Made by a program: the position numbers and the translations under genes. The notes under the pieces were generated by a model. That model was not told the origin of the DNA. It ran no database searches and worked only from the letters and a program-made list of their open reading frames with translations. DNA of 64,000 nucleotides from Moraxella nonliquefaciens (GTDB lineage: Bacteria > Pseudomonadota > Gammaproteobacteria > Pseudomonadales > Moraxellaceae), in NCBI RefSeq assembly GCF_001679005.1, contig NZ_LXTW01000034.1, forward strand, positions 12,531 through 76,530, in the 5' to 3' direction. Shown one piece after another: positions 17,095-26,895 of this stretch. Position 1 is the stretch's first letter; every line of letters starts with the position of its first letter.

Positions 17095-18315
17095 CTAAAT
17101 AATTCGTGCCACACATTCAACCAAACTTTTGGCGATGCTCTCTTTACTTGCCTTATCCAACACCATTTTATCCATACCATAGTGCTTGGCAAAAAATACC
17201 GTCATGGCGTTATCATCCGAACCAAAGCCAATGCTTTTATCTGATACGTCATTGACAGCTATCATGTCCAAATTTTTGGCGATAAGTTTGGCATGGGCGT
17301 AATTTTCGCTGTCTTGTGTTTCAGCGGCAAAGCCTACCATGACAGCATTTGGAAAGGTGTGGCTTATCGTTGCTAAAATGTCGGGGTTTTTGATAAGTGC
17401 TAAGGTTAAATCATCTTGGTTAGAGGTTTTTTTGATTTTTTGGGAGGCGATGTTGGCAACTTTATAATCGGCGACGGCAGCGGTGGCAATAAAAATACTA
17501 TCACCATCATCGGTCATGACCAACTGGCAAGCACTTAGCATGTCATCAGCGGTGGTAACTGTGATGCGTTTTGCCCCAAAAGGGGTAGGCAGATGCACAC
17601 CACGCCCTGCAACTATGGTAACATCCGCCCCTGCATTCATGCACGCTTTTGCAATGGCAAAACCCATTTTTCCTGTGGAATGGTTGGACAAAAATCGCAC
17701 AGGGTCAATGGCTTCAACGGTTGCCCCTGCGGTGATGATGACTTTTTTGCCACGCAAAGATTGGGGGGTTTGGCTTTTGGCAAGCAAAGTTAAAATCCGC
17801 TCGCACAAGTCATCAGGTTCAGGTAATCGCCCTGCCCCCACATCACCGCACGCCTGTTCGCCACTGTCAGGGGTCAGCACGGTGTAGCCAAAACGGGTAA
17901 GTTTGGCAAGGTTATCCTGTACGATGGCATGAGCATACATCGCCTGATTCATGGCAGGGGCGATGACAATGGGAGCTGTTGTAGCAAGTGCAACGGTGGT
18001 TACAAGGTTGTCCGCCAAACCGCCAGCAAGCCTGCCAATGGTGTTGGCACTGGCAGGGGCGATGACGACCATGTCCGCCCATTTGGCAAGCTCAATATGT
18101 CCCATGCCACGTTCAGCTTCATCGTCCAGTAGCTTGGTGTGAACTTCGTTGCCTGTCAAGGCCTGTAAAGTCAAAGGGGTGATAAATTCACACGCCCCAT
18201 CCGTCATCATCACACGCACAGTGCAACCTGCTTTTATCAGTAAACGAGCAAGGACGGCAGATTTATAGGCAGAGATACCGCCTGTAATGGCAAGTAGGAT
18301 ATTGGGGCAGGTCAT
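17095..18315 (-). CDS. coaBC: Bifunctional phosphopantothenoylcysteine decarboxylase/phosphopantothenate-cysteine ligase
   Basis: 406 residues. It carries out two consecutive steps of coenzyme A synthesis. The N-terminal CoaC flavoprotein domain starts ITGGISAYKSA and contains PAMNQAMY and ACGDVGAGRLPEPDD, whose Cys is the conserved substrate-lid residue. The C-terminal CoaB domain starts about residue 185 with KVIITAGATVEAIDPVR and FLSNHSTGKMG, followed by the CTP-binding part. Length is typical (400-410). The upstream region has a tandem CACACCTTGA repeat and a TACAAT box on the minus strand. Confidence 0.96.
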   Translation of the reverse strand: MTCPNILLAITGGISAYKSAVLARLLIKAGCTVRVMMTDGACEFITPLTLQALTGNEVHTKLLDDEAERGMGHIELAKWADMVVIAPASANTIGRLAGGLADNLVTTVALATTAPIVIAPAMNQAMYAHAIVQDNLAKLTRFGYTVLTPDSGEQACGDVGAGRLPEPDDLCERILTLLAKSQTPQSLRGKKVIITAGATVEAIDPVRFLSNHSTGKMGFAIAKACMNAGADVTIVAGRGVHLPTPFGAKRITVTTADDMLSACQLVMTDDGDSIFIATAAVADYKVANIASQKIKKTSNQDDLTLALIKNPDILATISHTFPNAVMVGFAAETQDSENYAHAKLIAKNLDMIAVNDVSDKSIGFGSDDNAMTVFFAKHYGMDKMVLDKASKESIAKSLVECVARII

Positions 18316-18360
18316 GGCAGTTTTGTAACTAAACTAAATGGGTTATTGTACCACATATTA

Positions 18361-18396
18361 CACACCTTGACACACCTTGACAAAAAACTTGTCAAA
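18361..18396. repeat. 10-bp tandem repeat and adjacent inverted repeat upstream of coaBC
   Basis: CACACCTTGA is repeated twice exactly (18361-18380), and the second copy runs into an inverted repeat TTGACAA-N5-TTGTCAA. On the minus strand a TACAAT lies between this element and the coaBC start, so it may be part of the promoter or an operator. Confidence 0.5.
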
Positions 18397-18501
18397 ACAA
18401 TGGCTGTTTTTAGCATGTCAAACCAACTTGCCTTGTAAACCGATTTGGTCAGTTTGCTTTTTGCTGATACAATCTGTTATAAAAATTACAAGATGAACAA
18501 A

Positions 18502-19251
18502 TCACCCCCACACCAATTTTGCCACCATACAAAAGCACACCACCACAATCACAGGGCGAATAAGTTTTGCACCCCCTTTGACAACCATGTGCGAACCCAA
18601 ATACGCACCAATGAGTTGCCCTACCATCATGACAAGCCCCAAAATCCACACCACTTGACCACCCAAAATAAAGAAAATCAGTGATGCAATGTTAGTGGCA
18701 AAATTTAATAATTTGGCTCGTGCGGTTGCTTGCACCAAATCACGTCCACGCAGTACCACCTGAGATAGGCTAAAAAACGTTCCTGTTCCTGGCCCAAAAT
18801 AACCGTCGTACAGCCCAATAAGCGGAGCAATTGTTCGCTCATAGAGTGTTTGGCTCATTTTGGGCGTGGTTTCAAGTTTACCCAAATTAGGGCTAAACAG
18901 CGTATACACCCCAACCGCCCCAATGACAAAAGGCAATGCCTTTTGCAAAAAATCAGGGGGAGACAATTGCACCAGTACCGTCCCCATCCCTGATGCCATG
19001 AATGCCACAATAAGGGCAGTCTTCATCATCTTAGGGTGAATGAACCCCTTTTTTATCATGGTAACACTTGCTGAAAATGACCCTGCACAGGCTTGCAATT
19101 TATTGGTGGCAAGCACCGATACAGGATTCATGCCCGTCAAAAGCAGCGCAGGAATGGTCAAAAGTCCGCCACCGCCTGCCATGGCATCAATAAACCCTGC
19201 CATCAGTGCCACAAAAAATAGCAGGAATATAAGGTGAAAGGTGAGTGCCAT
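18502..19251 (-). CDS. TauE/SafE family sulfite/organosulfur exporter-like permease
   Basis: 249 residues with about eight hydrophobic segments. The N-terminal repeat contains GFIDAMAGGGGLLTIPALL and the second half has the matching GLYDGYFGPGTGTFF, the duplicated signature of TSUP (TauE/SafE) permeases. Members export or import small sulfur compounds or organic anions; the substrate here is unknown. It is divergent from the dicarboxylate/amino-acid symporter, with 114 bp between starts. No sulfur-metabolism gene is next to it. Confidence 0.88.
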   Translation of the reverse strand: MALTFHLIFLLFFVALMAGFIDAMAGGGGLLTIPALLLTGMNPVSVLATNKLQACAGSFSASVTMIKKGFIHPKMMKTALIVAFMASGMGTVLVQLSPPDFLQKALPFVIGAVGVYTLFSPNLGKLETTPKMSQTLYERTIAPLIGLYDGYFGPGTGTFFSLSQVVLRGRDLVQATARAKLLNFATNIASLIFFILGGQVVWILGLVMMVGQLIGAYLGSHMVVKGGAKLIRPVIVVVCFCMVAKLVWG

Positions 19252-19365
19252 GTCATTATTCCAAAAATCTTATTTTAACAAAGAATAAAATGATTTTGTT
19301 GATTTGTGTTAAAATAGTGTGTTTTTTGTTAAAAATTATGCTTTTTTACATCAATAGGACTGGTT

Positions 19366-20646
19366 ATGTCAAAACTTTTTTCATGGTATTTTAAACCAAA
19401 CTTATTATTAAGAATTCTCATCGGTCTAATTCTAGGTTCAATCTGTGGTATTATTTTTCAAAATGCCCAAACCGCCATCAGTATTTTATCGCCCATTGGT
19501 GAGCTTTTCATTCGTCTGTTAAAAATGATTGTCATCCCCGTCATTGCCTCCACGCTCGTCGTAGGGGCAAGCTCAATCACGCCTGCCCAACTTGGGCGTA
19601 TCGGCATAAAAACGCTGATTTATTATACCATAACCTCTGCTTTTGCCATCATCATCGGTCTTGGTGTGGGCAGGCTCTTTAACCCTGGTATGGGGCTAGA
19701 ACTCATCGCTGACACCACAACCGAAGGCAAAACTGCCCAAGCTCCAAGCATGCTCCAAATTTTGCTTGAAATTGTCCCAACCAACCCCATCGGCGTGATC
19801 AGCAGTGGTCAAGTGTTGCCCATGATTTTCTTTTGTCTGATATTTGGTATCGCCCTTGCCTTTGGACGTGATAGCGATGATGACAATGTCAAAAAAAGCT
19901 CGGATGCGGTATTTTATTTTGTAGATGGGGTCAGCCATGCAATGTTTAGGATTGTCGGTTGGGTCATGCAGTACGCTCCGATTGGTGTTTTTGCCCTAAT
20001 TTTTATCGTTTTTTCAAAAAATGGGGCAACCGCTTTTGGTTCGCTTGCCAGTGTTACAGCAACCGTTTATGTTGGTTTTGCCTTGCAAATTGCCCTTGTA
20101 TACTGTGTGATTTGCGCCCTAATGAAACTGTCTCCACTTATTTTTTTAAAAAAGGTTCGCCCTGCTTTTATCACCGCCTTTGTTACTCGCTCATCAGGGG
20201 CAACCTTGCCTGTATCTATCCAAGCATCACAAAATATGGGCATTCCCAAAAACATTTATAGCTTTGGTTTGCCTGTTGGTTCTACGATGAACATGGATGG
20301 CACAACAGTATATCTGGGCGTGTGTGCCATTTTTATCGCCAATGCGGTGGGTGTGTCGCTTGATGGCTCACAAATGCTGACCATCACCATGACCGCCATA
20401 CTGGGTGCAATTGGCACAGCAGGTGTACCGGGGGCTGGGGCGATTATGCTACTTATGGTGCTAGAATCCATTGGTTTGCCTGTGGAGGCTGGCTCTGCGG
20501 TGGCGATTGCCTATGGCATGATTTTAGGTATTGATGCCTTGCTTGACATGGGTCGCACCGCCTTAAATGTCGTGGGTGACATCACAGGGGTTGCAACCGT
20601 CGCCAAACAAGAGGGGGTTTTGGATAAACAAATGTGGGATTCTTGA
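19366..20646 (+). CDS. Dicarboxylate/amino acid:cation symporter (DAACS family)
   Basis: 426 residues with multiple hydrophobic helices and the two re-entrant-loop signatures of the glutamate/dicarboxylate carriers. A serine-rich segment (TRSSGATLPVS) is followed by the substrate/sodium motif STMNMDGTTVY, and GTAGVPGAGAIML lies further on. GltP, DctA and glutamate/aspartate carriers share these motifs, so the exact substrate (glutamate, aspartate or C4-dicarboxylates) cannot be decided. It is a single gene with a short 5' region, TTTTTTACATCAATAGGACTGG, that includes a plausible AGGA ribosome site. Acidic amino acids and C4 acids are typical carbon sources for Moraxella. Confidence 0.92.
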   Translation: MSKLFSWYFKPNLLLRILIGLILGSICGIIFQNAQTAISILSPIGELFIRLLKMIVIPVIASTLVVGASSITPAQLGRIGIKTLIYYTITSAFAIIIGLGVGRLFNPGMGLELIADTTTEGKTAQAPSMLQILLEIVPTNPIGVISSGQVLPMIFFCLIFGIALAFGRDSDDDNVKKSSDAVFYFVDGVSHAMFRIVGWVMQYAPIGVFALIFIVFSKNGATAFGSLASVTATVYVGFALQIALVYCVICALMKLSPLIFLKKVRPAFITAFVTRSSGATLPVSIQASQNMGIPKNIYSFGLPVGSTMNMDGTTVYLGVCAIFIANAVGVSLDGSQMLTITMTAILGAIGTAGVPGAGAIMLLMVLESIGLPVEAGSAVAIAYGMILGIDALLDMGRTALNVVGDITGVATVAKQEGVLDKQMWDS

Positions 20647-20690
20647 TTTTAATATCTTCTAGAATGGATACAAATGGTTAGTATTATCGC

Positions 20691-20719
20691 TTGTTTATCA
20701 CTTGTATTTGTATTATAAT
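20691..20719 (+). promoter_or_regulatory. Candidate promoter of tbpA
   Basis: TTGTTT (20691-20696) and TATAAT (20714-20719) with an ideal 17-bp spacer, 223 bp upstream of the tbpA ATG. The region is AT-rich, but no convincing Fur box overlaps it. Confidence 0.5.
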
Positions 20720-20941
20720 TTTACTTATTTTTACAAACTTTAAACCAAAATAACCAAAATCAAAAATTCAATCACTTTGGTTGGGTGTTTTTAGCAAGCA
20801 AATGGTTATTTTGGTAAAAAATAAGTTTTCAAAGACGATACACTTCATACACATTTTTGGCATCTTAAACTTGATGCTTGCCTTGTGGTTGATTGGGGTG
20901 TATCGGTGTGTCAAAGTGCAAAAGCCAACAGGTGGTCATTG

Positions 20942-23900
20942 ATGAATCAATCAAAACAAAACAACAAATCCAAAAAATCCAAACAAGTATTAAAACTTAG
21001 TGCCTTGTCTTTGGGTCTGCTTAACATCACGCAGGTGGCACTGGCAAACACAACGGCCGATAAGGCGGAGGCAACAGATAAGACAAACCTTGTTGTTGTC
21101 TTGGATGAAACTGTCGTAACAGCGAAGAAAAACGCTCGTAAAGCCAACGAAGTTACAGGGCTTGGCAAGGTGGTCAAAACTGCTGAGACCATCAATAAAG
21201 AACAAGTACTAAACATTCGAGACTTAACACGCTATGACCCTGGCATTGCTGTGGTTGAGCAAGGTCGTGGGGCAAGCTCGGGCTATTCTATTCGTGGTAT
21301 GGATAAAAATCGTGTGGCGGTATTGGTTGATGGCATCAATCAAGCCCAGCACTATGCCCTACAAGGTCCTGTGGCAGGCAAAAATTATGCCGCAGGTGGG
21401 GCAATCAACGAAATAGAATACGAAAATGTCCGCTCCATTGAGATTAGTAAAGGTGCAAATTCAAGTGAACATGGCTCTGGGGCGTTATCTGGCTCTGTGG
21501 CATTTGTTACCAAAACCGCCGATGACATCATCAAAGATGGTAAAGATTGGGGTGTGCAGACCAAAACTGCCTATGCCAGTAAAAATAACGCATGGGTTAA
21601 TTCTGTGGCAGCAGCAGGCAAGGCAGGTTCTTTTAGCGGTCTTGTCATCTACACCGACCGCCGTGGTCAAGAATACAAGGCACATGATGATGCCTATCAG
21701 GGCAGCCAAAGTTTTGATAGAGCGGTGGCAACCACTGACCCAAATAACCGCACATTTTTAATGGCAAATGAATGTGCCAATGGTAATTATGAAGCGTGTG
21801 CCTCTGGCGGTCAAACCAAACTTCAAGCCACGCCAACCAATGTGCGTGATAAGGTAAATGTCAAAGATTATACAGGTCCTAACCGCCTTATCCCAAACCC
21901 GCTCACCCAAGACAGCAAATCCTTGCTACTTCGCCCAGGTTATCAGCTAAACGATAAGCACTATGTTGGTGGTGTGTATGAAACCACCAAACAAAACTAT
22001 GCCATGCAAGATAAAACCGTGCCTGCTTATCTGACGGTTCATGACATTGACAAATCAAGGCTCAGCAACCATGCCCAAGCCAATGGCTATTATCAAGGCA
22101 ATAACCTTGGTGAACGCATTCGTGATGCCATTGGGGAAAATTCAGGTTATGGCATCAACTATGCTCATGGCGTATTTTATGATGAAAAACACCAAAAAGA
22201 CCGCCTAGGGCTTGAATATGTTTATGACAGCAAAGGTGAAAATAAATGGTTTGATGATGTGCGTGTGTCTTATGACAAGCAAGACATTACGCTACGCAGC
22301 CAGCTGACCAACACGCACTGTTCAACCTATCCGCACATTGACAAAAATTGTACGCCTGATGTCAATAAACCTTTTTCGGTAAAAGAGGTGGATAACAATG
22401 CCTATAAAGAACAGCATAATTTAATCAAAGCCGTCTTTAACAAAAAACTGGCGTTGGGTAGTACACATCATCACATCAATCTGCAAGTTGGCTATGATAA
22501 ATTCAATTCAAGCCTTAGCCGTGAAGATTATCGTTTGGCAACCCATCAATCTTATCAAAAACTTGATTACACCCCACTAAGTAATCCTTTGCCAGATGAG
22601 TTTAAGCCGATTTTAGGTTCAGACAACAGACCCATTTGCCTTGATGCTCATGGTTATGGCAGTACCCATAACCATGCTTGTAACACCAACAACAGCACTT
22701 ATCAAAATTTTGCCATCAAGCAAGGCATAGAGCAATACAACCAAAAAACCAATACCGATAAGATTGATTATCAAGCCGTCATTGACCAATATGATAAGAA
22801 AAACCCCAACAACACCCTAAAACCCTTTGAGAAAATCAAACAAAGTTTGGGTAAAGAAACATACGACAAGATAGACAGACTGGGCTTTGATGCTTATGCA
22901 GAGTTGCGTACCCAATGGGCGGATTGGAGCAATAACAACAGCCGACAAAATGCCAATAAAGGCACGGATAATATCTATGAGCCAAATCAAGCGACTGTTG
23001 TCAAAGATGATAAATGCAAATATAGCGAGACCAACAGCTATGCTGATTGCTCAACCACTCGCCACATCAGCGGTAATAATTATTTCATCGCTTTAAAAGA
23101 CAACATGACCATTAATAAATATGTTGATTTGGGGTTGGGCGCTCGCTATGACAGAATCAAACACAAATCTGATGTGCCTTTGGTGGACAACAGTGCCAGC
23201 AACCAGCTGTCTTGGAATTTTGGCGTGGTGGTTAAGCCCACCAACTGGCTGGACATCGCTTATAGAAGCTCGCAAGGCTTTCGCATGCCAAGTTTTTCTG
23301 AAATGTATGGCGAACGCTTTGGCGTAACCATCGGTAAAGGCACGCAACATGGCTGTAAGGGTCTTTGGTACATTTGTCAGCAGACTGTCCATCAAACTAA
23401 GCTAAAACCTGAAAAATCCTTTAACCAAGAAATCGGAGCGACTTTATATAACCACTTAGGCAGCCTTGAAGTCAGTTATTTTAAAAATCGCTATACCGAT
23501 TTGATTGTTGGTAAAAGTGAAGAGATTAGAACCCTAACCCAAGGTGCTGATGCAGGCAAACAGCGTGGTAAAGGTGATTTGGGCTTTCATAATGGACAAG
23601 ATGCTGATTTGACAGGCATTAACATTCTTGGCAGACTTGACCTAAACGCTGTCAATAGTCGCATTCCCTATGGACTATACTCAACACTGGCTTATAACAA
23701 AGTTGATGTTAAAGGCAAAACCTTAAACCCAACTTTGGCAGGAACAAACATGCTGTTTGATGCCATTCAGCCATCTCGTTATGTGGTGGGGCTTGGCTAT
23801 GATGCCCCAAGCCAAAAATGGGGAGCAAACGCCATGTTTACCCATTCTGATGCCAAAAATCCAAGCGAGATTGTGGCAGATAAGAACTTAGGTAATGGCA

Positions 23901-24166
23901 ACATTCAAACAAAACAAGCCACCAAAGCAAAATCCACGCCGTGGCGAACACTTGATTTGTCAGGTTATGTGAACATAAAAGATAACTTTACCTTGCGTGC
24001 TGGCGTGTATAATGTATTTGATACCTATTACACCACCTGGGAGGCTTTACGCCAAACAGCAGAAGGGTCGGTCAATCAGCATACAGGACTTAGCCAAGAT
24101 AAGCATTATGGTCGCTATGCCGCTCCTGGACGCAATTACCAATTGGCACTTGAAATGAAGTTTTAA
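20942..24166 (+). CDS. tbpA: Transferrin-binding protein A, TonB-dependent outer-membrane receptor
   Basis: 1074 residues from ATG 20942, which has AGGTGG six bases before it; the open frame extends to 20885 but that part is not signal-like. A signal peptide (basic start, LSALSLGLLNITQVALA) is followed by a TonB box DETVVTA. The plug domain carries GYSIRGMDKNRVAVLVDG and EISKGANSSEHGSGALSGSV, and the 22-strand barrel ends in the outer-membrane signature ...LALEMKF with a terminal Phe. TbpA binds host transferrin with the lipoprotein TbpB and imports iron through TonB. Length and locus order (tbpA-slam-tbpB) match Moraxella transferrin rather than lactoferrin receptors. Paired cysteines occur in several predicted extracellular loops. 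Confidence 0.95.
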   Translation: MNQSKQNNKSKKSKQVLKLSALSLGLLNITQVALANTTADKAEATDKTNLVVVLDETVVTAKKNARKANEVTGLGKVVKTAETINKEQVLNIRDLTRYDPGIAVVEQGRGASSGYSIRGMDKNRVAVLVDGINQAQHYALQGPVAGKNYAAGGAINEIEYENVRSIEISKGANSSEHGSGALSGSVAFVTKTADDIIKDGKDWGVQTKTAYASKNNAWVNSVAAAGKAGSFSGLVIYTDRRGQEYKAHDDAYQGSQSFDRAVATTDPNNRTFLMANECANGNYEACASGGQTKLQATPTNVRDKVNVKDYTGPNRLIPNPLTQDSKSLLLRPGYQLNDKHYVGGVYETTKQNYAMQDKTVPAYLTVHDIDKSRLSNHAQANGYYQGNNLGERIRDAIGENSGYGINYAHGVFYDEKHQKDRLGLEYVYDSKGENKWFDDVRVSYDKQDITLRSQLTNTHCSTYPHIDKNCTPDVNKPFSVKEVDNNAYKEQHNLIKAVFNKKLALGSTHHHINLQVGYDKFNSSLSREDYRLATHQSYQKLDYTPLSNPLPDEFKPILGSDNRPICLDAHGYGSTHNHACNTNNSTYQNFAIKQGIEQYNQKTNTDKIDYQAVIDQYDKKNPNNTLKPFEKIKQSLGKETYDKIDRLGFDAYAELRTQWADWSNNNSRQNANKGTDNIYEPNQATVVKDDKCKYSETNSYADCSTTRHISGNNYFIALKDNMTINKYVDLGLGARYDRIKHKSDVPLVDNSASNQLSWNFGVVVKPTNWLDIAYRSSQGFRMPSFSEMYGERFGVTIGKGTQHGCKGLWYICQQTVHQTKLKPEKSFNQEIGATLYNHLGSLEVSYFKNRYTDLIVGKSEEIRTLTQGADAGKQRGKGDLGFHNGQDADLTGINILGRLDLNAVNSRIPYGLYSTLAYNKVDVKGKTLNPTLAGTNMLFDAIQPSRYVVGLGYDAPSQKWGANAMFTHSDAKNPSEIVADKNLGNGNIQTKQATKAKSTPWRTLDLSGYVNIKDNFTLRAGVYNVFDTYYTTWEALRQTAEGSVNQHTGLSQDKHYGRYAAPGRNYQLALEMKF

Positions 24167-24228
24167 CCTGCACCTTTAATCAGTGGTTTGGATGTGATTT
24201 TGGCATGCCAAACCCCAACCAACCAATG

Positions 24229-24265
24229 AATAAAGCCCCCATCTACCATGAGGGCTTTATTTTAT
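24229..24265 (+). terminator. Terminator of tbpA
   Basis: AATAAAGCCC (24229-24238) pairs with GGGCTTTATT (24252-24261), followed by TTATC. It lies 62 bp after the tbpA stop and ahead of the convergent PepSY gene, so tbpA is not transcriptionally joined to slam. Confidence 0.75.
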
Positions 24266-24333
24266 CATCGCTAAGTGATGCTCTTAGCGGTCATCATTCA
24301 TGATTAGTCATTAATTTATTAGCAATTAATTTA

Positions 24334-24651
24334 TCAGTAATCACGCTGCTCTTTTAGGATGTTAAGTGATGGGTATTCAAGAACGATGTCATACTCAGCA
24401 CCGTTTTTATAGGCTTCCACTTCAAAGACAGGCTTGCCCAAATAATCATCAACTTCAATCTTGGCAACTTGATAGCCACGAGAAGACAACATTTGCATGG
24501 CTTTTTGACGATTTTGGTTAAAATTGCTGTCGCCATAAGCTTGTGCTTTAATACGGTCGTTAGCAACTGCGGTGGTAGAGAAGCCAACGGCAGGCAACAA
24601 AACAGCAACACTTAGCACGCCGGCCAATAGTTTATTGGTTAAATTTTTCAT
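24334..24651 (-). CDS. Periplasmic PepSY-domain-like protein
   Basis: 105 residues from ATG 24651, which has a good AGGAAAC site; a longer frame to 24702 was not used. The first 28 residues form a signal peptide (LLAGVLSVAVLLPAVGFS ... AVAND). The mature part, with QKAMQMLSSRGYQVAKIEVDD and KPVFEVEAYKNGAEYDIVLEYPS, has the helix-strand pattern of a single PepSY domain. Such domains are usually inhibitory or accessory periplasmic modules. The gene is antisense within the transferrin locus between tbpA and slam and is preceded by a Fur-box-like sequence, so it may be expressed with the iron genes. A direct role in iron uptake is not shown. Confidence 0.75.
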   Translation of the reverse strand: MKNLTNKLLAGVLSVAVLLPAVGFSTTAVANDRIKAQAYGDSNFNQNRQKAMQMLSSRGYQVAKIEVDDYLGKPVFEVEAYKNGAEYDIVLEYPSLNILKEQRDY

Positions 24652-24665
24652 AGTAGTTTCCTGAT

Positions 24666-24678
24666 TATTATCATTGTA
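24666..24678 (-). promoter_or_regulatory. Fur-box-like half site upstream of the PepSY gene
   Basis: TATTATCATTGTA matches 10 of 13 positions of one half of the Fur consensus in either orientation. It lies 15 bp upstream of the PepSY ATG. Confidence 0.35.
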
Positions 24679-24939
24679 ATTCATGTTTATCGTTATAAAC
24701 AATCGTTATAAATAACTGTGTCGTGATAACCATCAATCACAAATGGGTTAAATGCCTTTTGCCCAATGGCAAATAGGCACAACGCTCTGTTTGTTCTATG
24801 ATGATGACTTTGTTAATCTCAATGCTTGTTTAATTTGAGCGTCATCAGTCATCTTTATCATAGTGTGCAAACAGGTTTCGTATTTTACGGATATTTATCC
24901 AGATGTCTGTGGTATTTCATAGATGATTTGTAAAATAAT

Positions 24940-25043
24940 TGTCAATAATTATTATCAATTGTAAACTTGTGGCTAATGATGGACAAAACCATGAACAACT
25001 TTTTCATCAGATACTAATTTTTGACAAAATAATCATTATTATT
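24940..25043 (+). promoter_or_regulatory. Fur-box-like sites upstream of slam
   Basis: AATAATTATTATC (11 of 13 positions of the half consensus) and, further down, ATAATCATTAT (an exact 11-base core of the consensus) lie 67-170 bp ahead of the slam ATG. Fur-type iron control is inferred from these matches and the neighbouring genes. Confidence 0.4.
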
Positions 25044-25109
25044 CACATTTTTATTTTTAAATACCATAAAAAATGGTAAAATATGCTCGCTTTTTTGATA
25101 GGAGCTGTC

Positions 25110-26621
25110 ATGACAATCACGCCTGTTTATACCACATTCACCCCCAGCAAAACACCCATAAAAATTTTTATGGCTGGCTTGACTTTTCTAATCGCTCATA
25201 TCAGCCATGCCGATGATGGTCGCACCGACAATCAAGAGTCAATCAATCAAGAAATAACCGCCCTTGAACCCATCATTAACCATGCTCAGCCTGAACTATT
25301 GCCCCATGGCACATTAACACCAACAACAGAACCAACACTGGCACAAACACCAAATCCTGCCGAAGATACGCTCATCGCCGATGAAGCGTTACTGCTTGAT
25401 AATCCCGATTTGCTCAATCACGCCCTAAATTCTGCTGTCATGACCAATCATATGGCAGGGGTTCACGCATTATTGCCCATTTATCAAAAACTGCCCAAAG
25501 ACCATCAAAATGGCATTTTACTTGGATATGCCAATGCACTGGCTGCCTTGGACAAAGGCAACGCCAAAGCAGCCATTGATGAGCTGCGTCGCATCATCGC
25601 CATCATGCCTGAATATAATGTGGTGCGTTTTCATCTGGCAAGGGCGTTATTTATGGACAAACAAAACGAAGCCGCCCTTGACCAATTTAATAAATTACAT
25701 GCTGACAACTTACCATATGATGTGCGACAGGTTGTTGGGCAGTACAGACAAGCGTTAAAACAACGAGATTCATGGACATGGCAAGCAGGCATGAATCTGG
25801 CCAAAGAAGACAACATTAATCAAACCCCCAAAAACACCACGCAAGGTCAATGGACTTTTGACAAACCCATTGACGCCATCACCCTAAGCTACCAATTGGG
25901 GGCGGATAAAAAGTGGTCTTTGCCCAAAGGGGCATATGTGGGAGCGAACGCCCAAATCTATGGCAAACATCATCAAAATCACAAAAAATACAACGACCAT
26001 TGGGGCAGACTGGGGGCAAATTTGGGCTTTGCTGATGCCAAAAAAGACCTTGGCATTGAGGCCTATGGTGAAAAAAGATTTTATGGGCATGAGCGTTATA
26101 CCGACACCATAGGCATACGCATGTCAGCTGATTATAGAATCAACCCAAAATTTCAAAGCCTAAACGCCATAGACATATCACGCCTAACTAACCATCGGAC
26201 ACCTAGGGCTGACAGTAACAACACTTTATACAGCACATCATTGATTTATTACCCAAATGCCACACGCTATTATCTTTTGGGGGCAGACTTTTATGATGAA
26301 AAAGTGCCACAAGACCCATCTGACAGCTATGAGCGCCGTGGCATACGCACAGCGTGGGGGCAAGAATGGGCGGGCGGTCTTTCAAGCCGTGCCCAAATCA
26401 GCATCAACAAACGCCATTACCAAGGGGCAAACTTAACCAGCGGTGGACAAATTCGCCATGATAAACAAATGCAAGCATCTTTATCATTTTGGCACAGAGA
26501 CATTCACAAATGGGGCATCACGCCACGGCTGACCATCAGCACAAACATCAATAAAAGCAATGACATTAAGGCAAATTACCATAAAAATCAAATGTTTGTT
26601 GAGTTTAGTCGCATTTTTTGA
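25110..26621 (+). CDS. slam: Surface lipoprotein assembly modulator (Slam)
   Basis: 503 residues from ATG 25110, with AGGAG six bases before it; nine upstream in-frame codons were dropped. A signal peptide ends near ISHADD. Residues about 100-230 form TPR-like helices (NALAALDKGNAKAAIDELRRI, RALFMDKQNEAALDQFNKL). The C-terminal part from about 240 is a DUF560 beta-barrel of alternating strands that ends FVEFSRIF with a terminal aromatic residue. Slam proteins in Neisseria and Moraxella deliver lipoproteins such as TbpB to the cell surface. Position directly upstream of tbpB identifies the probable client. This is the gene historically called an unknown orf between tbpA and tbpB in M. catarrhalis. 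Confidence 0.9.
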   Translation: MTITPVYTTFTPSKTPIKIFMAGLTFLIAHISHADDGRTDNQESINQEITALEPIINHAQPELLPHGTLTPTTEPTLAQTPNPAEDTLIADEALLLDNPDLLNHALNSAVMTNHMAGVHALLPIYQKLPKDHQNGILLGYANALAALDKGNAKAAIDELRRIIAIMPEYNVVRFHLARALFMDKQNEAALDQFNKLHADNLPYDVRQVVGQYRQALKQRDSWTWQAGMNLAKEDNINQTPKNTTQGQWTFDKPIDAITLSYQLGADKKWSLPKGAYVGANAQIYGKHHQNHKKYNDHWGRLGANLGFADAKKDLGIEAYGEKRFYGHERYTDTIGIRMSADYRINPKFQSLNAIDISRLTNHRTPRADSNNTLYSTSLIYYPNATRYYLLGADFYDEKVPQDPSDSYERRGIRTAWGQEWAGGLSSRAQISINKRHYQGANLTSGGQIRHDKQMQASLSFWHRDIHKWGITPRLTISTNINKSNDIKANYHKNQMFVEFSRIF

Positions 26622-26895
26622 TGGGATAAGCACGCCCTGCTTTTGTTTTTGTAAAAAAAATGTACCATCATAGACAATATCAAGAAAAAATCAAGAAAAA
26701 AATCAAAAATATAATAGATAATTGTTATTGTTTATGTTATTATTTATCAATGTAAATTTGCCGTATTTTGTCCATCACAAACGCATTTATCATAAATGCC
26801 CAAACAAATACGCCAAATGCACATTGTCGGCATGCCAAAATAGGCATTAACAGACTTGTTTAGATAATACCATCAACCCATCAGAGGATTATTTT

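Larger units (their letters stand above)
24652..25109. other. 458-bp AT-rich divergent intergenic region between the PepSY gene and slam
   Basis: No open frame of note. It contains a direct repeat (CGTTATAAA ... CGTTATAAA near 24690-24715), several AT palindromes resembling Fur boxes (24666-24678, 24940-24960, 25026-25043) and a short ACCAT-N5-ATGGT inverted repeat near 25062-25076, just ahead of slam. Confidence 0.6.
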
